Notes: generated by a model not told the origin, from the sequence alone. DNA of 64,000 nucleotides from Methylocaldum sp. 14B (GCF_002005105.1 NZ_MSCV01000011.1:1-64000); one strand, 5' to 3'. Counted from the stretch's first letter, positions 36,060 through 45,987 are shown. Numbers and translations: made by a program.

Positions 36060-37277
36060 ATGGCCGAAGCCACTTCGAACGACACTCTGACCTTGACTCC
36101 GCCCCAGCCGGTCCCCGAAATCGACGAGGAACAGGCGACCAGCATGGTTAAACTGGATCAGGAAACCATTTCCAAATTGGACGAGAAAATTGCGGAATTC
36201 CTGCACACCGTCCTAGCCGCCGATGTGAACGACGCCGAATTCCGGGAACGGCTATCCGGCGTACACAACATGGGCAATCGCGAGATCAGGGCCGCGGCAA
36301 CGGTTTCGAACCGGCTTCTGGAACGCCCGGTACGGGCCATGAAATCCGGAGTGTATGACGAGTCTTCGAGCATCTCGAAATCGCTTCAGGAACTGCGCGC
36401 GACCGTGGAGCAGCTCGACCCTTCGCGTCAGGGCGACCTCCTGGCCCCGCGGAAACTCCTCGGAATCATTCCGCTCGGCAACAAGCTCAAAAATTACTTC
36501 GAAAGCTATCAATCCGCGCAAACGCATCTGAACGCCATCATCCAGGCGCTCTACAATGGCCAGGACGAGCTCCGCAAAGACAATGCCGCTTTGGAGCAGG
36601 AAAAAATTCATGCCTGGGAAGTCATGCAAAGGCTCGAGCAATACATCTATGTGGGGAAAAAACTTGACGAGGCCATTGAACGCCGCCTACCGGAAATCGA
36701 GGCGCAAGATCCCGAGAAAGCGCGCGTCGTCCGCGAGGAGATGCTTTTTTATACGCGCCAGAAAGTTCAGGATCTGCTGACCCAGATGGCGGTGACGATC
36801 CAGGGTTATTTATCGATGGACATGATTCGCAAGAACAACCTGGAGCTGATCAAAGGCGTCGACCGAGCCACGTCGACGACCATATCGGCACTGCGAACCG
36901 CGGTCATCGTGGCGCAAGCGCTGACCGATCAAAAGCTGGTGCTGGATCAGATTTCAGCCTTGAACACCACCACCGGCAATCTCATCGCCTCCACGTCGCG
37001 CCTCCTGAAACAGCAAGCGGCCCGTACTCACGAACAAGCCGCCAGTTCGGCGGTATCCCTGGATCAGCTGAAACAGGCGTTCGAGAATATCTACGAGACC
37101 ATGGATGCGATAGCGACATACAAGACTCAGGCGCTCGGCAATATGAAGGAGACCGTCAAGCTTCTAACGCACGAAGTCGATAAAGCCAAGACCTATCTCG
37201 ACCGGGTTCGGAGCGAACAGCAAGCCGAGGTCATCAAAGAATTCGAATTGGACGAATCGGACGAGATTCGGCTCTAA
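36060..37277 (+). CDS. TelA/toxic anion resistance family protein
   Basis: 405 residues from ATG 36060. Long helical protein without signal peptide or membrane segment. TelA features are seen: the conserved PRKLLGIIPLGNKLKNYFESYQ-type segment, DELRKDNAALEQEK, YIYVGKKLDEAI, LFYTRQKVQDLLTQMAVTIQGYLSMDMIRKNNLELIKGVDRA and ALRTAVIVAQALTDQKLVLDQI. The family was named for tellurite resistance (TelA/KlaA) and is often found with TerD-like stress proteins, which are absent here. A role in envelope stress is inferred. Upstream in-frame residues run through repeat array B and are not counted. A hairpin terminator follows. Confidence 0.93.
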   Translation: MAEATSNDTLTLTPPQPVPEIDEEQATSMVKLDQETISKLDEKIAEFLHTVLAADVNDAEFRERLSGVHNMGNREIRAAATVSNRLLERPVRAMKSGVYDESSSISKSLQELRATVEQLDPSRQGDLLAPRKLLGIIPLGNKLKNYFESYQSAQTHLNAIIQALYNGQDELRKDNAALEQEKIHAWEVMQRLEQYIYVGKKLDEAIERRLPEIEAQDPEKARVVREEMLFYTRQKVQDLLTQMAVTIQGYLSMDMIRKNNLELIKGVDRATSTTISALRTAVIVAQALTDQKLVLDQISALNTTTGNLIASTSRLLKQQAARTHEQAASSAVSLDQLKQAFENIYETMDAIATYKTQALGNMKETVKLLTHEVDKAKTYLDRVRSEQQAEVIKEFELDESDEIRL

Positions 37278-37311
37278 AGCGAGCCCGACAGCGGAAGAGC
37301 GTCTCGCTTTT
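37276..37311 (+). terminator. Likely terminator after the TelA family gene
   Basis: AAAGCGAG (37276-37283) pairs with CTCGCTTT (37303-37310), closing a 19-nt loop and ending in a T run of four. The 5' arm overlaps the TelA stop codon. The loop contains AGAGCG, also found in the inverted repeat at 62343-62377. Confidence 0.5.
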
Positions 37312-38242
37312 ACAACCAGATTCTGCTCCGGCAGAACACGGCGAATCCAGAACGAGGTGGGTAAGCAAGAGACTTGGACTCCAAAGCCTGTTAGGAACTC
37401 CGTTAGCCAATTGCATTATCGAGGCTAGGGAACCCTGTTGAGTCAACCGATATCTTGGCCTAGATGATTGATTCTTCGAAGTATCCGTGAAAGCTCGTAA
37501 CAGGTTCGTTGGCCGGCGCCAGTTCCGCTGAGGTGGCATGATGCCCCTAAACACAATACGAAGAACTGCGCCAGATGCATCACGACGCCGGCCGCTCGTC
37601 GGTCGCAATGTCGTAAGCTTCGCGTTATCGACAATTCCGACCGACTAGCCAACGAGGCGGCATCGGATGGTCATGCGAGGGGGAATGGCGCGGAGCAATA
37701 AAGCATCATCCCCGACAGACCGTTTCACCTTCTGCTCGTTCGTATTCGAACTGTCAATCCCTTTCCATTCGGCTCGGCTGCGTCGGAATAGTTTGAGTGC
37801 TCGGTGTCTCCTGTTTCTGGCACTCGTTTTCACTCCCGTTCGCGTCCCGCCGGTGGGCTTCTAACGGCTCATTCCATCCCTTTCGGACCGGATAAACGCG
37901 CCGACGCCCAATGACTTTGATACACCCGTTCTGCATATAAGTTCTTCCTGTTGTCTTTTCCTAACACGAGGCTATCGTTTCTATTTGACAAACTAATGAC
38001 GCAACGGGTTCTTTGGTGTCCCGCAAGATCCGGTAGCGCGCCATTCGACCTCGGAAGATTCCCAAACTGTAGAAAAAATCGGTCACATGCGCGCTAGAAT
38101 CACCTTCAAGGGGCAAAACACCTACAAACTGCCACTCTTAAGCTAGAATACGGAATCTCCTTAGCCGCCCTGGCTCATCGAACGTCGATGACTTCACTTA
38201 TCCACTTATCTTCTGCGACGACTCAAATAGGAGACCTACCCT
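37312..38242. other. Intergenic region without recognised genes
   Basis: About 930 bases, somewhat AT-richer than neighbours. Only short open frames occur (up to about 70 codons wholly inside, on both strands) with no ribosome site, signal sequence or family resemblance. Decayed genes are possible but I cannot name any. Confidence 0.5.
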
Positions 38243-38443
38243 ATGAACAAACATGTCGGACACGACCATCTTTCCGGTAACCGTTTCCAGATCGTCGGCT
38301 TGGATCCGGCGGCAAACACGGTAGCGATACAATACGATCCCAACGCTTGGATGCCGAATGCCGAACCCAATCAACAGATGACATGGACCGAATTCGTCAG
38401 TCATCTGATCAACGGCCATTTTGAAATCTATCGCGGGACTTGA
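38243..38443 (+). CDS. Small unknown protein
   Basis: 66 residues with AGGAG nine bases before the ATG, which argues that it is real. It is soluble, with no signal peptide or membrane segment. It has an orderly sequence (FQIVGLDPAANTVAIQYDPNAW, MTWTEFVSHLINGHFE) that looks like a folded domain rather than a chance frame. No family recognised. Its 3' end overlaps the convergent GlpQ-like gene by 35 nt, which is unusual and makes the exact ends of both worth checking. Confidence 0.55.
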   Translation: MNKHVGHDHLSGNRFQIVGLDPAANTVAIQYDPNAWMPNAEPNQQMTWTEFVSHLINGHFEIYRGT

Positions 38444-39650
38444 TCCCTTTGTTTTTCTTGCCTGCACGCGCGGCGACTGCCGTATCGGGAAACTCCGAAA
38501 ATACGCCATCGACGCCTAAGCTATAAAACTGGTGGTACTCCTTCAGCGGATCGCCGCCATAGTCGCTTGCCAGATAGCGAGACTCGTCGCGAAACGTCCA
38601 GGCGTGAACGAACAGGCCGACACTGTGCGCATCCCGAACGACAGCGGTCGGGTACCCCAATTTCTCACCGTAATCATTCTCCGACGCGCCGACTTCGCCG
38701 GGATCGGCAAGACCGATCAAATAACGTTTCCATGGTCCGATTCCGTCGGCATAGGTTTTGATTTCCATTAGCCCCTCCGGAGTCAAAAGGTCCGCATAGG
38801 TACGGGGATCGCCGCCTGCGGTGAAATCGTACGGCTTGCCGGGTATCGGGCCGCCACCCGGCGCAACACCATCCCCATCGATGAGCTGCACGAGCCGGAC
38901 CTCCGTCATCTTCCTCAAGGCTTTCAAATTGTCCGTCTCGAAGGACTGGATCACTACAGGAGCCGCTCTTCCGTTCAGTCCGTGTCGCTTCAGCATCTCG
39001 ACCAGTTTCTCCTCCAGCGGCAGGCCGACCGAGCGATGGTAAGTGGGGTGCTTGGTTTCCGGATAAATGCCGATGACCCGTCCGCTCCGTTCACTTGCTC
39101 GTTTTGCCAATTCAACCACTTCCTGGAAGGTCGGGATTTCGAAGCGGTCGTTGAACTGCTGCGGGCGGAACGGAAGACGTTGCCTGGCGCGCAATGTCTT
39201 AATTTCGGCAAGCGTGAAATCGTCGGCAAACCAGCCCTCCGCCTGTCTCCCGTCGATGATCTTGGAAGTGCGGCGGGCGGCGAACTCGGGATGCTCGGCA
39301 ACATCGGTGGTTTCGCTGATGTTTAGCTCGTGACGCACGATCAACATCCCATCCTTGGTGGACACCAGATCGGGCTCGATAAAGTCCGCGCCTTGCTCGA
39401 TCGCGAGCTCATACGCTGCAAGCGTATGTTCCGGCAAATAGCCGCTAGCGCCACGGTGGGCGATGACGACGGGCGGTGCTCCGCTTAAGGTCGGAAAGCT
39501 TGAGTGAGGCGTACAACCGGTCATGATCAGAATGCAGCAGACGCTAAATCCAAACCCATTGGTTCGGAGATTCTGCCTATTCCATGCACACTTGAAAACG
39601 GGATTTTTCGAACGCGATATCGCCGATTTCGACAGCCAACAAACATACAT
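38409..39650 (-). CDS. Glycerophosphodiester phosphodiesterase, GlpQ-like, probably a lipoprotein
   Basis: About 413 residues if it starts at ATG 39650, with GGAGAG upstream; the start is uncertain because this ATG lies inside the end of the upstream phosphatase gene. A hydrophobic segment ending in LIMTGC (possible lipobox) precedes the catalytic domain. GDPD motifs: VIAHRGASGYLPEHTLAAY with the catalytic His, FIEPDLVSTKDGMLIVRHE, IYPETKHPTYH, and DGVFSEFPDTA. The enzyme hydrolyses glycerophosphodiesters to glycerol-3-phosphate and alcohol, normally in the periplasm. C-terminus is basic. Coupled or overlapping translation with the phosphatase is likely. Confidence 0.82.
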   Translation of the reverse strand: MYVCWLSKSAISRSKNPVFKCAWNRQNLRTNGFGFSVCCILIMTGCTPHSSFPTLSGAPPVVIAHRGASGYLPEHTLAAYELAIEQGADFIEPDLVSTKDGMLIVRHELNISETTDVAEHPEFAARRTSKIIDGRQAEGWFADDFTLAEIKTLRARQRLPFRPQQFNDRFEIPTFQEVVELAKRASERSGRVIGIYPETKHPTYHRSVGLPLEEKLVEMLKRHGLNGRAAPVVIQSFETDNLKALRKMTEVRLVQLIDGDGVAPGGGPIPGKPYDFTAGGDPRTYADLLTPEGLMEIKTYADGIGPWKRYLIGLADPGEVGASENDYGEKLGYPTAVVRDAHSVGLFVHAWTFRDESRYLASDYGGDPLKEYHQFYSLGVDGVFSEFPDTAVAARAGKKNKGIKSRDRFQNGR

Positions 39651-40908
39651 CGTCTTCGAACTCTCCATGGAGAGACGGGCCACGAACACCGTTGAGCAGT
39701 TCCTGAACCAGTACCTCGCCCGATTGGCTCATGGTCGCTGCCGCTAACTCCAGCAAACGCTCCTGGCCGAGGATGTCGTCGTCCTCCCCCCGGATTTCGA
39801 ACAGTCCGTCGGTGAAGAGCAGCACGGCATCCCGCGCCTTCAATTCGGCGCTACCGGTACGATAAGTCACGTCGGGTCTCACGCCGAGTACGCCGCCATT
39901 GCTCGATTGCGCGCAATCCAGGTGCACTGCGCGTCCGGATCCCCGACGTAGGTGGATGGGGCAAGGATGTCCGGCATTGGCGTATCGGAGCTGGCCGCCT
40001 CCGATATCGATCACCAACGAAAAAGCCGAGACAAACGTCGACAGATTGCTGCACTTCAAAATCTCGCAAAGACTTCGGTTCAGCGACGTCAGTAACCTGC
40101 CCGGATCGCTGGCCGCCTCGCGATGATTCTGTATCAACGCCCCCATCATCGCCATCACCAAGGCTGCCTGCACACCGTGCCCCATAACATCAGCGATCAG
40201 AATGGCGATAGCATCGTCGGCGATCGGAAAAACCTCGAAAAAATCGCCGCTTACCAGACCGAGGGGGGCATAGTGGCTGAAAATGCGTACAACACTTGAG
40301 TCCGGCGCGACCTCGGGAGGAATGGTCGGCACCGTCCGCGGCAACATGGCCAGCTGTACCTCGCGGGCCATGCGCAAGTCTTCCGTCAACTGCTGATTGC
40401 GTCGGCTGATTTCGGCCTGCTTTTGCTCCAATTGCACGATGCTTTGCATCAACAGCCGGGTCTGGAGGCGGACCAAGGTTTGCACCGAAATAAGCCCCAG
40501 GAACGTGCATCTATCGTCGACCAACAGCACGTCCTGATTGAAGCTTTCGCCGGTCCGCGAAAACACGCGCTGAAGCACGTCCGCCCAAAGCTGGTTGATG
40601 TTGATCAACAAAGGCTGTGCGACCAGATGATCGCGGACCGGCGCCGTTCCGAACAGCGAGAACCCGTATTGAGAGCCGAGACACATGCCGATTTCGTGGC
40701 GCGCGCACAGGCCGATCACGCGTTTCCTGTCGAGGACGGCCATGAAGCTGACGTCAGCCTGCCGGAACTTCTCCTGGACGCGAGCCAGAGGCTCGTTCTG
40801 CTGAACGCAGGTTCTGTGATCCACCAAGTTTTCCCAGTCGACGCTCGCCATCTCGGAAATCGATTCGGTGAGGCCAATCGGGTTCTGTCCTGTTTCTAAA
40901 TCGTTCAT
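39577..40908 (-). CDS. PP2C-type (SpoIIE/RsbU) phosphatase with CBS domains
   Basis: 443 residues from ATG 40908 (another ATG at 40977 would add 23). The N-terminal half has a CBS pair (VQEKFRQADVSFMAVLDRKRVIGLC; VLLVDDRCTFLGLIS). A coiled segment (LQTRLLMQSIVQLEQKQAEISRRNQQL) links to a C-terminal PPM/SpoIIE domain with LGLVSGDFFEVF, ILIADVMGHGVQAALVM, LRYANAGHPCP, LLFTDGLFEI and EFEDDVCLLAVEI. This design dephosphorylates anti-anti-sigma proteins in partner-switching systems. No anti-sigma or STAS gene is adjacent, so the target is unknown. It shares its 3' end with the GlpQ-like start. Confidence 0.88.
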   Translation of the reverse strand: MNDLETGQNPIGLTESISEMASVDWENLVDHRTCVQQNEPLARVQEKFRQADVSFMAVLDRKRVIGLCARHEIGMCLGSQYGFSLFGTAPVRDHLVAQPLLININQLWADVLQRVFSRTGESFNQDVLLVDDRCTFLGLISVQTLVRLQTRLLMQSIVQLEQKQAEISRRNQQLTEDLRMAREVQLAMLPRTVPTIPPEVAPDSSVVRIFSHYAPLGLVSGDFFEVFPIADDAIAILIADVMGHGVQAALVMAMMGALIQNHREAASDPGRLLTSLNRSLCEILKCSNLSTFVSAFSLVIDIGGGQLRYANAGHPCPIHLRRGSGRAVHLDCAQSSNGGVLGVRPDVTYRTGSAELKARDAVLLFTDGLFEIRGEDDDILGQERLLELAAATMSQSGEVLVQELLNGVRGPSLHGEFEDDVCLLAVEIGDIAFEKSRFQVCME

Positions 40909-41094
40909 TGCTAGGATTTCCGCACTTTGGCGTTCCAACTCGTTACCCGCTATCTTACCGGAATCGGGATGTGCCATTGTGCTGAATGCGCCGGCTTAGT
41001 CCGTACGGCTTTTCCGACCGCGGCGTTTCGGATTTCGAAACTTTCCCGCCCTTTTTCGTTCGAAGTGTCAACTTCTCGTTTAGAATCTAGACCC

Positions 41095-42144
41095 ATGCCG
41101 AACACTGGCTATCCGGATACAGCAAATCCGTTCCAATCGCTCCGAAAAATGAGTTCCAGACCCAAACTCCAACGCAACCGTCAGCGGCGCAGGCTGGGCG
41201 GCGTATGCGCAGGGATCGCGGATTATTTAGGCGTAGACGTCACGCTGGTGCGTTTTCTCTTCGTCCTATCCGTGTTCTTTTCGTTCAGCCTGACGATGTG
41301 GATTTATCTGGCGCTTTGGGCTCTGTTGCCGGCCGGAACCGAGGCGCCGATGCCGGACGTGTCCTGGCGTCTGTCCCGGGAACTCAGACGGGTCGAGAAA
41401 CTGGTCCGCAAGGCCCATCGCCGGTTGCCGGCGCCAATCGCCGACGAGGTTCAGGAAACCTTCGACGTAATCAAGATCATCGCGCCCTATTTCGAACATA
41501 CCGGTCTTGCGCCGAGAACGATCGATTCGCTAAGGGAGCAGGCGTTGCTGCGTTTTCCGGCCATCCTGAAACAAATGCTGCCCTTCCCCGTAAACCTGCC
41601 TCCTTTCAAACGCGCACACATGGAACTGGCGGAACTGAAGGATGAGCTTCAACGCGCCTCGAACGAATTGATCGATCAGGAGATACACCTCACCGTGGGC
41701 GATGCCGACATGATTTCGCCGCACGTAAGGTTATGGAAGGAACGGCTCGCGCCTCTCAGAGAAATACTGCGCGAACGTGCGAGTGAAAGCACCTTGCGCA
41801 CGCTGCAACAAATCGAAGAAAAATTGGCGTTCCTCATGGATAGGACCGATAGCGGCGGCGATGTGTTCGATTTAACGCCTTTCGAGGTGCGCAAGATCGC
41901 TTTCGATTATCTGCCGGATACCGTCAACCAATATCTGCAACTTCCGCCGGCCTTGGCGCGCTCGCAACAGTTGAGCAGCGGCAAGACCGCCGAGGAATCG
42001 CTCAACGACCAACTGAACTTGCTTGATCGCGCCCTGCACGATCTTGCGAAAAGCCTGTTTGAAAAGGACGCCCAAGGGTTGCTGGTGCACGGACGATTCC
42101 TCAAGGAAAAATTCGCCGAGCAATCCTTCCGGCTGCCGGATTGA
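41095..42144 (+). CDS. PspC-domain protein with long C-terminal helical region
   Basis: 349 residues if it starts at ATG 41095 (another ATG at 41149). The N-terminal PspC domain is clear: RRLGGVCAGIADYLGVDVTLVRFLFVLSVFFSFS followed by a membrane-helix segment WIYLALWALLPA. The rest (about 100-349) is a soluble, charged helical region without an identifiable domain. PspC-like domains act in phage-shock or envelope stress signalling in the inner membrane. No other psp genes are here. The gene is divergent from the phosphatase. Confidence 0.8.
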   Translation: MPNTGYPDTANPFQSLRKMSSRPKLQRNRQRRRLGGVCAGIADYLGVDVTLVRFLFVLSVFFSFSLTMWIYLALWALLPAGTEAPMPDVSWRLSRELRRVEKLVRKAHRRLPAPIADEVQETFDVIKIIAPYFEHTGLAPRTIDSLREQALLRFPAILKQMLPFPVNLPPFKRAHMELAELKDELQRASNELIDQEIHLTVGDADMISPHVRLWKERLAPLREILRERASESTLRTLQQIEEKLAFLMDRTDSGGDVFDLTPFEVRKIAFDYLPDTVNQYLQLPPALARSQQLSSGKTAEESLNDQLNLLDRALHDLAKSLFEKDAQGLLVHGRFLKEKFAEQSFRLPD

Positions 42145-42282
42145 ATGCAGCAGCGGCCAAAACGCTCCGGAACCAAAGGTGTGTATGGCCCACGCCGGCC
42201 CCGCCAGTACCGAATTACTGCTGCCATGCCGCCAACTCGAGGTGATCCATCGTCGAATAATTTTTTGTATGACAAAGCGAGT

Positions 42283-42309
42283 TTGTCCCCGTGGCCGTTG
42301 CGTTACAAT
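42283..42309 (+). promoter_or_regulatory. Candidate sigma-70 promoter of glyA
   Basis: TTGTCC (42283-42288) and TACAAT (42304-42309) are separated by 15 bp (16 if the -35 is taken as TTTGTC), about 40 nt before the glyA ATG at 42349. Motifs fit but the spacer is short, so the call is tentative. Confidence 0.4.
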
Positions 42310-42348
42310 ATGCCATTCATCTAACCACCAGCCTGTAGGTTCGCTTTT

Positions 42349-43605
42349 ATGTTTAGCAAGGGTATGGAAATCGCGGGATTCGACGACGAACTGTGGTCTG
42401 CCATTGAAAAAGAAGAAAGAAGACAAGAAGACCATATCGAGCTGATTGCTTCCGAAAACTACGCCAGTCCCCGTGTGTTGCAAGCACAAGGCACCGTGCT
42501 CACCAATAAGTATGCCGAGGGTTATCCCGGCAAACGGTACTACGGCGGCTGCGAGTATGTGGATATCGTCGAGAGTCTGGCTATCGAACGCGCAAAGGAA
42601 CTGTTCGGTGCCGATTTCGCCAACGTCCAGCCTCACTCCGGCTCGCAGGCCAATGCGGCGGTCTATATGGCCCTGCTCGAACCCGGCGACACCATACTCG
42701 GCATGAGCTTGGCCCACGGCGGCCACCTGACCCACGGCGCCAAGGTCAATTTCTCCGGCAAGATTTACAACGCCATCCAGTACGGTCTCAATCCGGCGAC
42801 CGGCCATATCGATTATGAACAGGTCGAAACCCTGGCCAAGGAGCACCGGCCGAAGATGATCGTTGCCGGTTTCTCGGCCTACTCGCGCGTTGTCGACTGG
42901 CAGCGCTTCCGCGACATCGCCGATTCGGTCGGCGCCTTTCTGGTCGTGGACATGGCGCATGTCGCGGGACTGGTCGCGGCCGGTGTCTACCCGAGCCCGG
43001 TACAAATCGCCGACGTCACCACGACGACCACCCACAAGACCCTCCGCGGCCCGCGCGGCGGCTTGATTCTGGCGAAATCCAATCCGGATATCGAAAAGAA
43101 ACTGAACTCACTGGTTTTCCCCGGCATTCAAGGCGGACCTTTGATGCATGTGATCGCGGCGAAAGCCGTCGCCTTGAAGGAAGCCGCACAGCCGGAATTC
43201 AAGCAATACCAGGCGAACGTCGTCGAAAATGCGCGCGCCATGGCGCAACGCTTCATCGACCGCGGGTACAAAATCGTCTCCGGCGGCACCGACAACCATT
43301 TGTTCCTTGTGGACCTAATCGAGAAGGGACTTACCGGCAAACTGGCGGACGAAACATTGGGACGAGCCAACATTACCGTAAACAAGAATGCCGTTCCGAA
43401 CGATCCCCAGTCACCGTTCGTCACCAGCGGCATTCGCGTCGGCACTCCGGCTGTCACCACCCGCGGTTTCACCAAGCTCGATTGCGAAACGCTGGCCGGA
43501 TGGATGTGCGACGTACTCGACGAGCCGCAGAACGAATCGGTCATCGAGCGAGTAAAAGAGGACGTGCTCCAGCTTTGCCGCAGATATCCCGTCTACGCGG
43601 ATTGA
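42349..43605 (+). CDS. glyA: Serine hydroxymethyltransferase
   Basis: 418 residues. GlyA interconverts serine and glycine with tetrahydrofolate and PLP. Motifs: [52 protein letters not shown], and [14 protein letters not shown] with the PLP lysine at 230. Full length and unbroken. The AGGT before the ATG and the promoter call upstream support the start. Followed by nrdR as in many Gammaproteobacteria. In C1-utilisers it can also feed the serine pathway. Confidence 0.98.
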   Translation: MFSKGMEIAGFDDELWSAIEKEERRQEDHIELIASENYASPRVLQAQGTVLTNKYAEGYPGKRYYGGCEYVDIVESLAIERAKELFGADFANVQPHSGSQANAAVYMALLEPGDTILGMSLAHGGHLTHGAKVNFSGKIYNAIQYGLNPATGHIDYEQVETLAKEHRPKMIVAGFSAYSRVVDWQRFRDIADSVGAFLVVDMAHVAGLVAAGVYPSPVQIADVTTTTTHKTLRGPRGGLILAKSNPDIEKKLNSLVFPGIQGGPLMHVIAAKAVALKEAAQPEFKQYQANVVENARAMAQRFIDRGYKIVSGGTDNHLFLVDLIEKGLTGKLADETLGRANITVNKNAVPNDPQSPFVTSGIRVGTPAVTTRGFTKLDCETLAGWMCDVLDEPQNESVIERVKEDVLQLCRRYPVYAD

Positions 43606-43672
43606 GCGTTTTTTCTCGGAGCGACGCGGATTTCTTACCGGGCTGCGCCGTTCCGCTTTCAAAAAAACAATA

Positions 43673-44182
43673 ATGCGCTGTCCATTTTGCGGTGCTCAAG
43701 ACACCCGAGTAATCGACTCTCGCTTGTCACAAGAAGGCGATCAGGTACGTCGGCGCCGCGAATGCACTGAATGCAGGGAACGCTTCACGACCTACGAAAC
43801 TGCGGAGCTGAATATGCCTCGGGTGATCAAGGCCAACGGCAGCCGTGAACCGTTCCGCGAAGAAAAACTTCGCGCCGGCATTCTTCGCTCCCTCGAAAAG
43901 CGACCGGTGGGGAGCGACCGGATTGAGGCGGCCATCAATCGCATCAAAAAGAAGCTATTGGCCCGCGGCGAGCGCGAAGTCTCATCGCGACTGATCGGCG
44001 AAAGCGTGATGCAAGAACTCAGCGGGCTTGACCATGTCGCTTATGTTCGGTTTGCCTCGGTGTACCGCAGCTTCGAGGACGTGAACGAGTTTCGCGAGGT
44101 CATCGATCGTCTCGAGAAACAGCCGAATCCGGATGAAAAGAAGGATCAGCCGGACTTGTTCGGCGACGATTCGGAGCCATAG
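43673..44182 (+). CDS. nrdR: Transcriptional repressor NrdR
   Basis: 169 residues. Zinc ribbon [15 protein letters not shown] plus [17 protein letters not shown] at the N-terminus, then an ATP-cone domain ([39 protein letters not shown]). NrdR represses ribonucleotide reductase genes by binding NrdR boxes when its nucleotide state changes. No nrd gene is in the window. Follows glyA by 67 nt and precedes ribD by 4 nt, suggesting one operon through the riboflavin genes. Confidence 0.97.
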   Translation: MRCPFCGAQDTRVIDSRLSQEGDQVRRRRECTECRERFTTYETAELNMPRVIKANGSREPFREEKLRAGILRSLEKRPVGSDRIEAAINRIKKKLLARGEREVSSRLIGESVMQELSGLDHVAYVRFASVYRSFEDVNEFREVIDRLEKQPNPDEKKDQPDLFGDDSEP

Positions 44183-44186
44183 CCCG

Positions 44187-45299
44187 ATGGAGCTATCTAC
44201 GGTTTTTGCCCGCGAAGATGCGGAATTCATGTCTCGTGCGCTGCATCTAGCCGAACGGGGTTTATACACGACCGATCCCAATCCGCGCGTCGGTTGCGTC
44301 ATCGTCAAAGACGGCCAAATCGTCGGCGAGGGCTGGCATCGACAAGCGGGCGGCCCTCACGCCGAAGTCGAGGCGCTCCGGCAAAGCGGCGCGCGGGCGC
44401 ACGGCGCGACTGCCTACGTCAGCCTGGAGCCGTGCTGCCATCACGGCAAAACGCCGCCTTGTACGGACGCTCTGATTTCGGCCGGGATCGCCCGCGTGGT
44501 CGCGGCCATGAAAGATCCGAATCCACGGGTTGCGGGCGAGGGTCTGAAAACACTCAGAGACGCCGGCGTGGACGTCGCCTGCGGGCTTTTGGAAAACGCG
44601 GCTACGGCACTGAATCCCGGTTTCTGCAAACGCATGAAAACCGGCCGGCCTTATATCCGCAGCAAACTGGCCATGAGCCTGGACGGTCGCACCGCCCTGC
44701 CCTCCGGCGAAAGCAAATGGATTACCGGCGAGGACGCTCGCCGCGACGCCCATCGTTTGCGGGCCAGAAGCTCCGCCATCGTGACCGGAATCGGCACGGC
44801 GCTGCAAGACGACCCGGAACTGACGGCACGCTTGCCGGAAACGGCGGGAGAGATTTTGCAGCCGGTCCGTGTCGTCCTCGACTCCCGGCTGCGCATGGCC
44901 GCGAACATGCATCTCGCCGGCGGGGGGAACCGCGCGGTGGTCTTGACGACCGTGTCGGACGAGGAACGAACTCAGACCTTATCGGACAGCTTCGACATCG
45001 AAACCCTGCCCGCAACGCTTGACGGGCGACTGGACTTGACGGCGGTCGTCGACTGGCTCGGACACCATCAATTCAACGAAGTTCTGGTGGAAGCCGGCCC
45101 GACTCTGAACGGCGCCTTGCTCCGGGAAAACCTGGTCGACGAATGGGTGATATATCTCGCGCCGGTGGTTTTGGGCGATAAGGCGCGCGGACTATTCCAC
45201 TTGCCGGATTTGACCCGGATGGCCGAGCGGTTCGAGCTGACGATTAGCGACGTGCGGCAGGTCGGGCGCGACCTCAGGCTGACCTTGCTCAGGCAGTAG
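44187..45299 (+). CDS. ribD: Bifunctional riboflavin deaminase/reductase
   Basis: 370 residues from ATG 44187, a few bases after the nrdR stop. The N-terminal deaminase domain has the zinc-site HAEVEAL and PCCHHGKTPPCTDALI; the C-terminal reductase has KLAMSLDGRTALPSGESKWITGEDARRDAHRLRARS and EAGPTLNGALL. The enzyme deaminates and reduces the pyrimidine intermediate after GTP cyclohydrolase II. A T run (GTTTTTTT) follows the stop, before ribE. Confidence 0.96.
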   Translation: MELSTVFAREDAEFMSRALHLAERGLYTTDPNPRVGCVIVKDGQIVGEGWHRQAGGPHAEVEALRQSGARAHGATAYVSLEPCCHHGKTPPCTDALISAGIARVVAAMKDPNPRVAGEGLKTLRDAGVDVACGLLENAATALNPGFCKRMKTGRPYIRSKLAMSLDGRTALPSGESKWITGEDARRDAHRLRARSSAIVTGIGTALQDDPELTARLPETAGEILQPVRVVLDSRLRMAANMHLAGGGNRAVVLTTVSDEERTQTLSDSFDIETLPATLDGRLDLTAVVDWLGHHQFNEVLVEAGPTLNGALLRENLVDEWVIYLAPVVLGDKARGLFHLPDLTRMAERFELTISDVRQVGRDLRLTLLRQ

Positions 45300-45328
45300 C
45301 GTTTTTTTGAATCACCAACGAGCTCTTT

Positions 45329-45985
45329 ATGTTCACCGGCATTATCCAAGCAATCGGAACAATAACCCGCATCGAGCCTAAAGGCGGCGATTGCCGCTTG
45401 ACGGTCGCTACGGGCAAACTGCCTTTCGCCGATGTCCAATTGGGCGACAGCATCGCGGTCAACGGCGTGTGCTTGACGGCAATCGAACTCGGAGACCGGT
45501 TTTTCGCCGCCGATGTCTCGCGCGAAACCCTGTCGCGCACCACATTGGGTGAAGCCAAAGCCGGAACCCATGTCAATCTGGAACTCGCCCTGCTCCCTAC
45601 CACCCGCCTCGGAGGGCATCTCGTCAGCGGCCATGTGGATGGCGTGGGCACGGTGGTCGACGAGCGCGCCGAAGCCCGCTCGGTGCGGTTTACCATCGAA
45701 ACGCCGGCCGGTTTGGCGAAATACATCGCCGAGAAAGGCTCGATTTGCGTAGACGGGATCAGCCTGACGGTGAACGAAGTGAACGGCAATCGATTCGGTA
45801 TCAACATCGTTCCCCATACCTTGGCCGAGACCACTTTGGGCGAAACTGGCGTGGGGCAGCGGGTGAACCTCGAAGTGGACATCCTGGCCCGTTATCTGGA
45901 GCGCCTTCTGCTCGGCGATCGCGCCGCCGAAAGCGGGCCGGCCATCACCGAAGAACTTCTCAAGAATACCGGCTTTATCTCCTGA
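45329..45985 (+). CDS. ribE: Riboflavin synthase alpha subunit
   Basis: 218 residues with two lumazine-binding repeats: MFTGIIQAIG, GVCLTAIEL and GHVDGVGTVVDE in the first or at the junction, then GSICVDGISLTVNEV and NIVPHTLAETTLG in the second. It dismutates two molecules of 6,7-dimethyl-8-ribityllumazine to riboflavin. Named ribE in most bacteria and ribC in E. coli. No FMN riboswitch is seen near the gene cluster. Separated from ribD by 29 nt. Confidence 0.96.
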   Translation: MFTGIIQAIGTITRIEPKGGDCRLTVATGKLPFADVQLGDSIAVNGVCLTAIELGDRFFAADVSRETLSRTTLGEAKAGTHVNLELALLPTTRLGGHLVSGHVDGVGTVVDERAEARSVRFTIETPAGLAKYIAEKGSICVDGISLTVNEVNGNRFGINIVPHTLAETTLGETGVGQRVNLEVDILARYLERLLLGDRAAESGPAITEELLKNTGFIS

Positions 45986-45987
45986 AC

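Noticed and set aside
37312-38242. Insertion-sequence remnant
   Set aside because: AT-richer and gene-poor, but no transposase segment or terminal repeat could be recognised.
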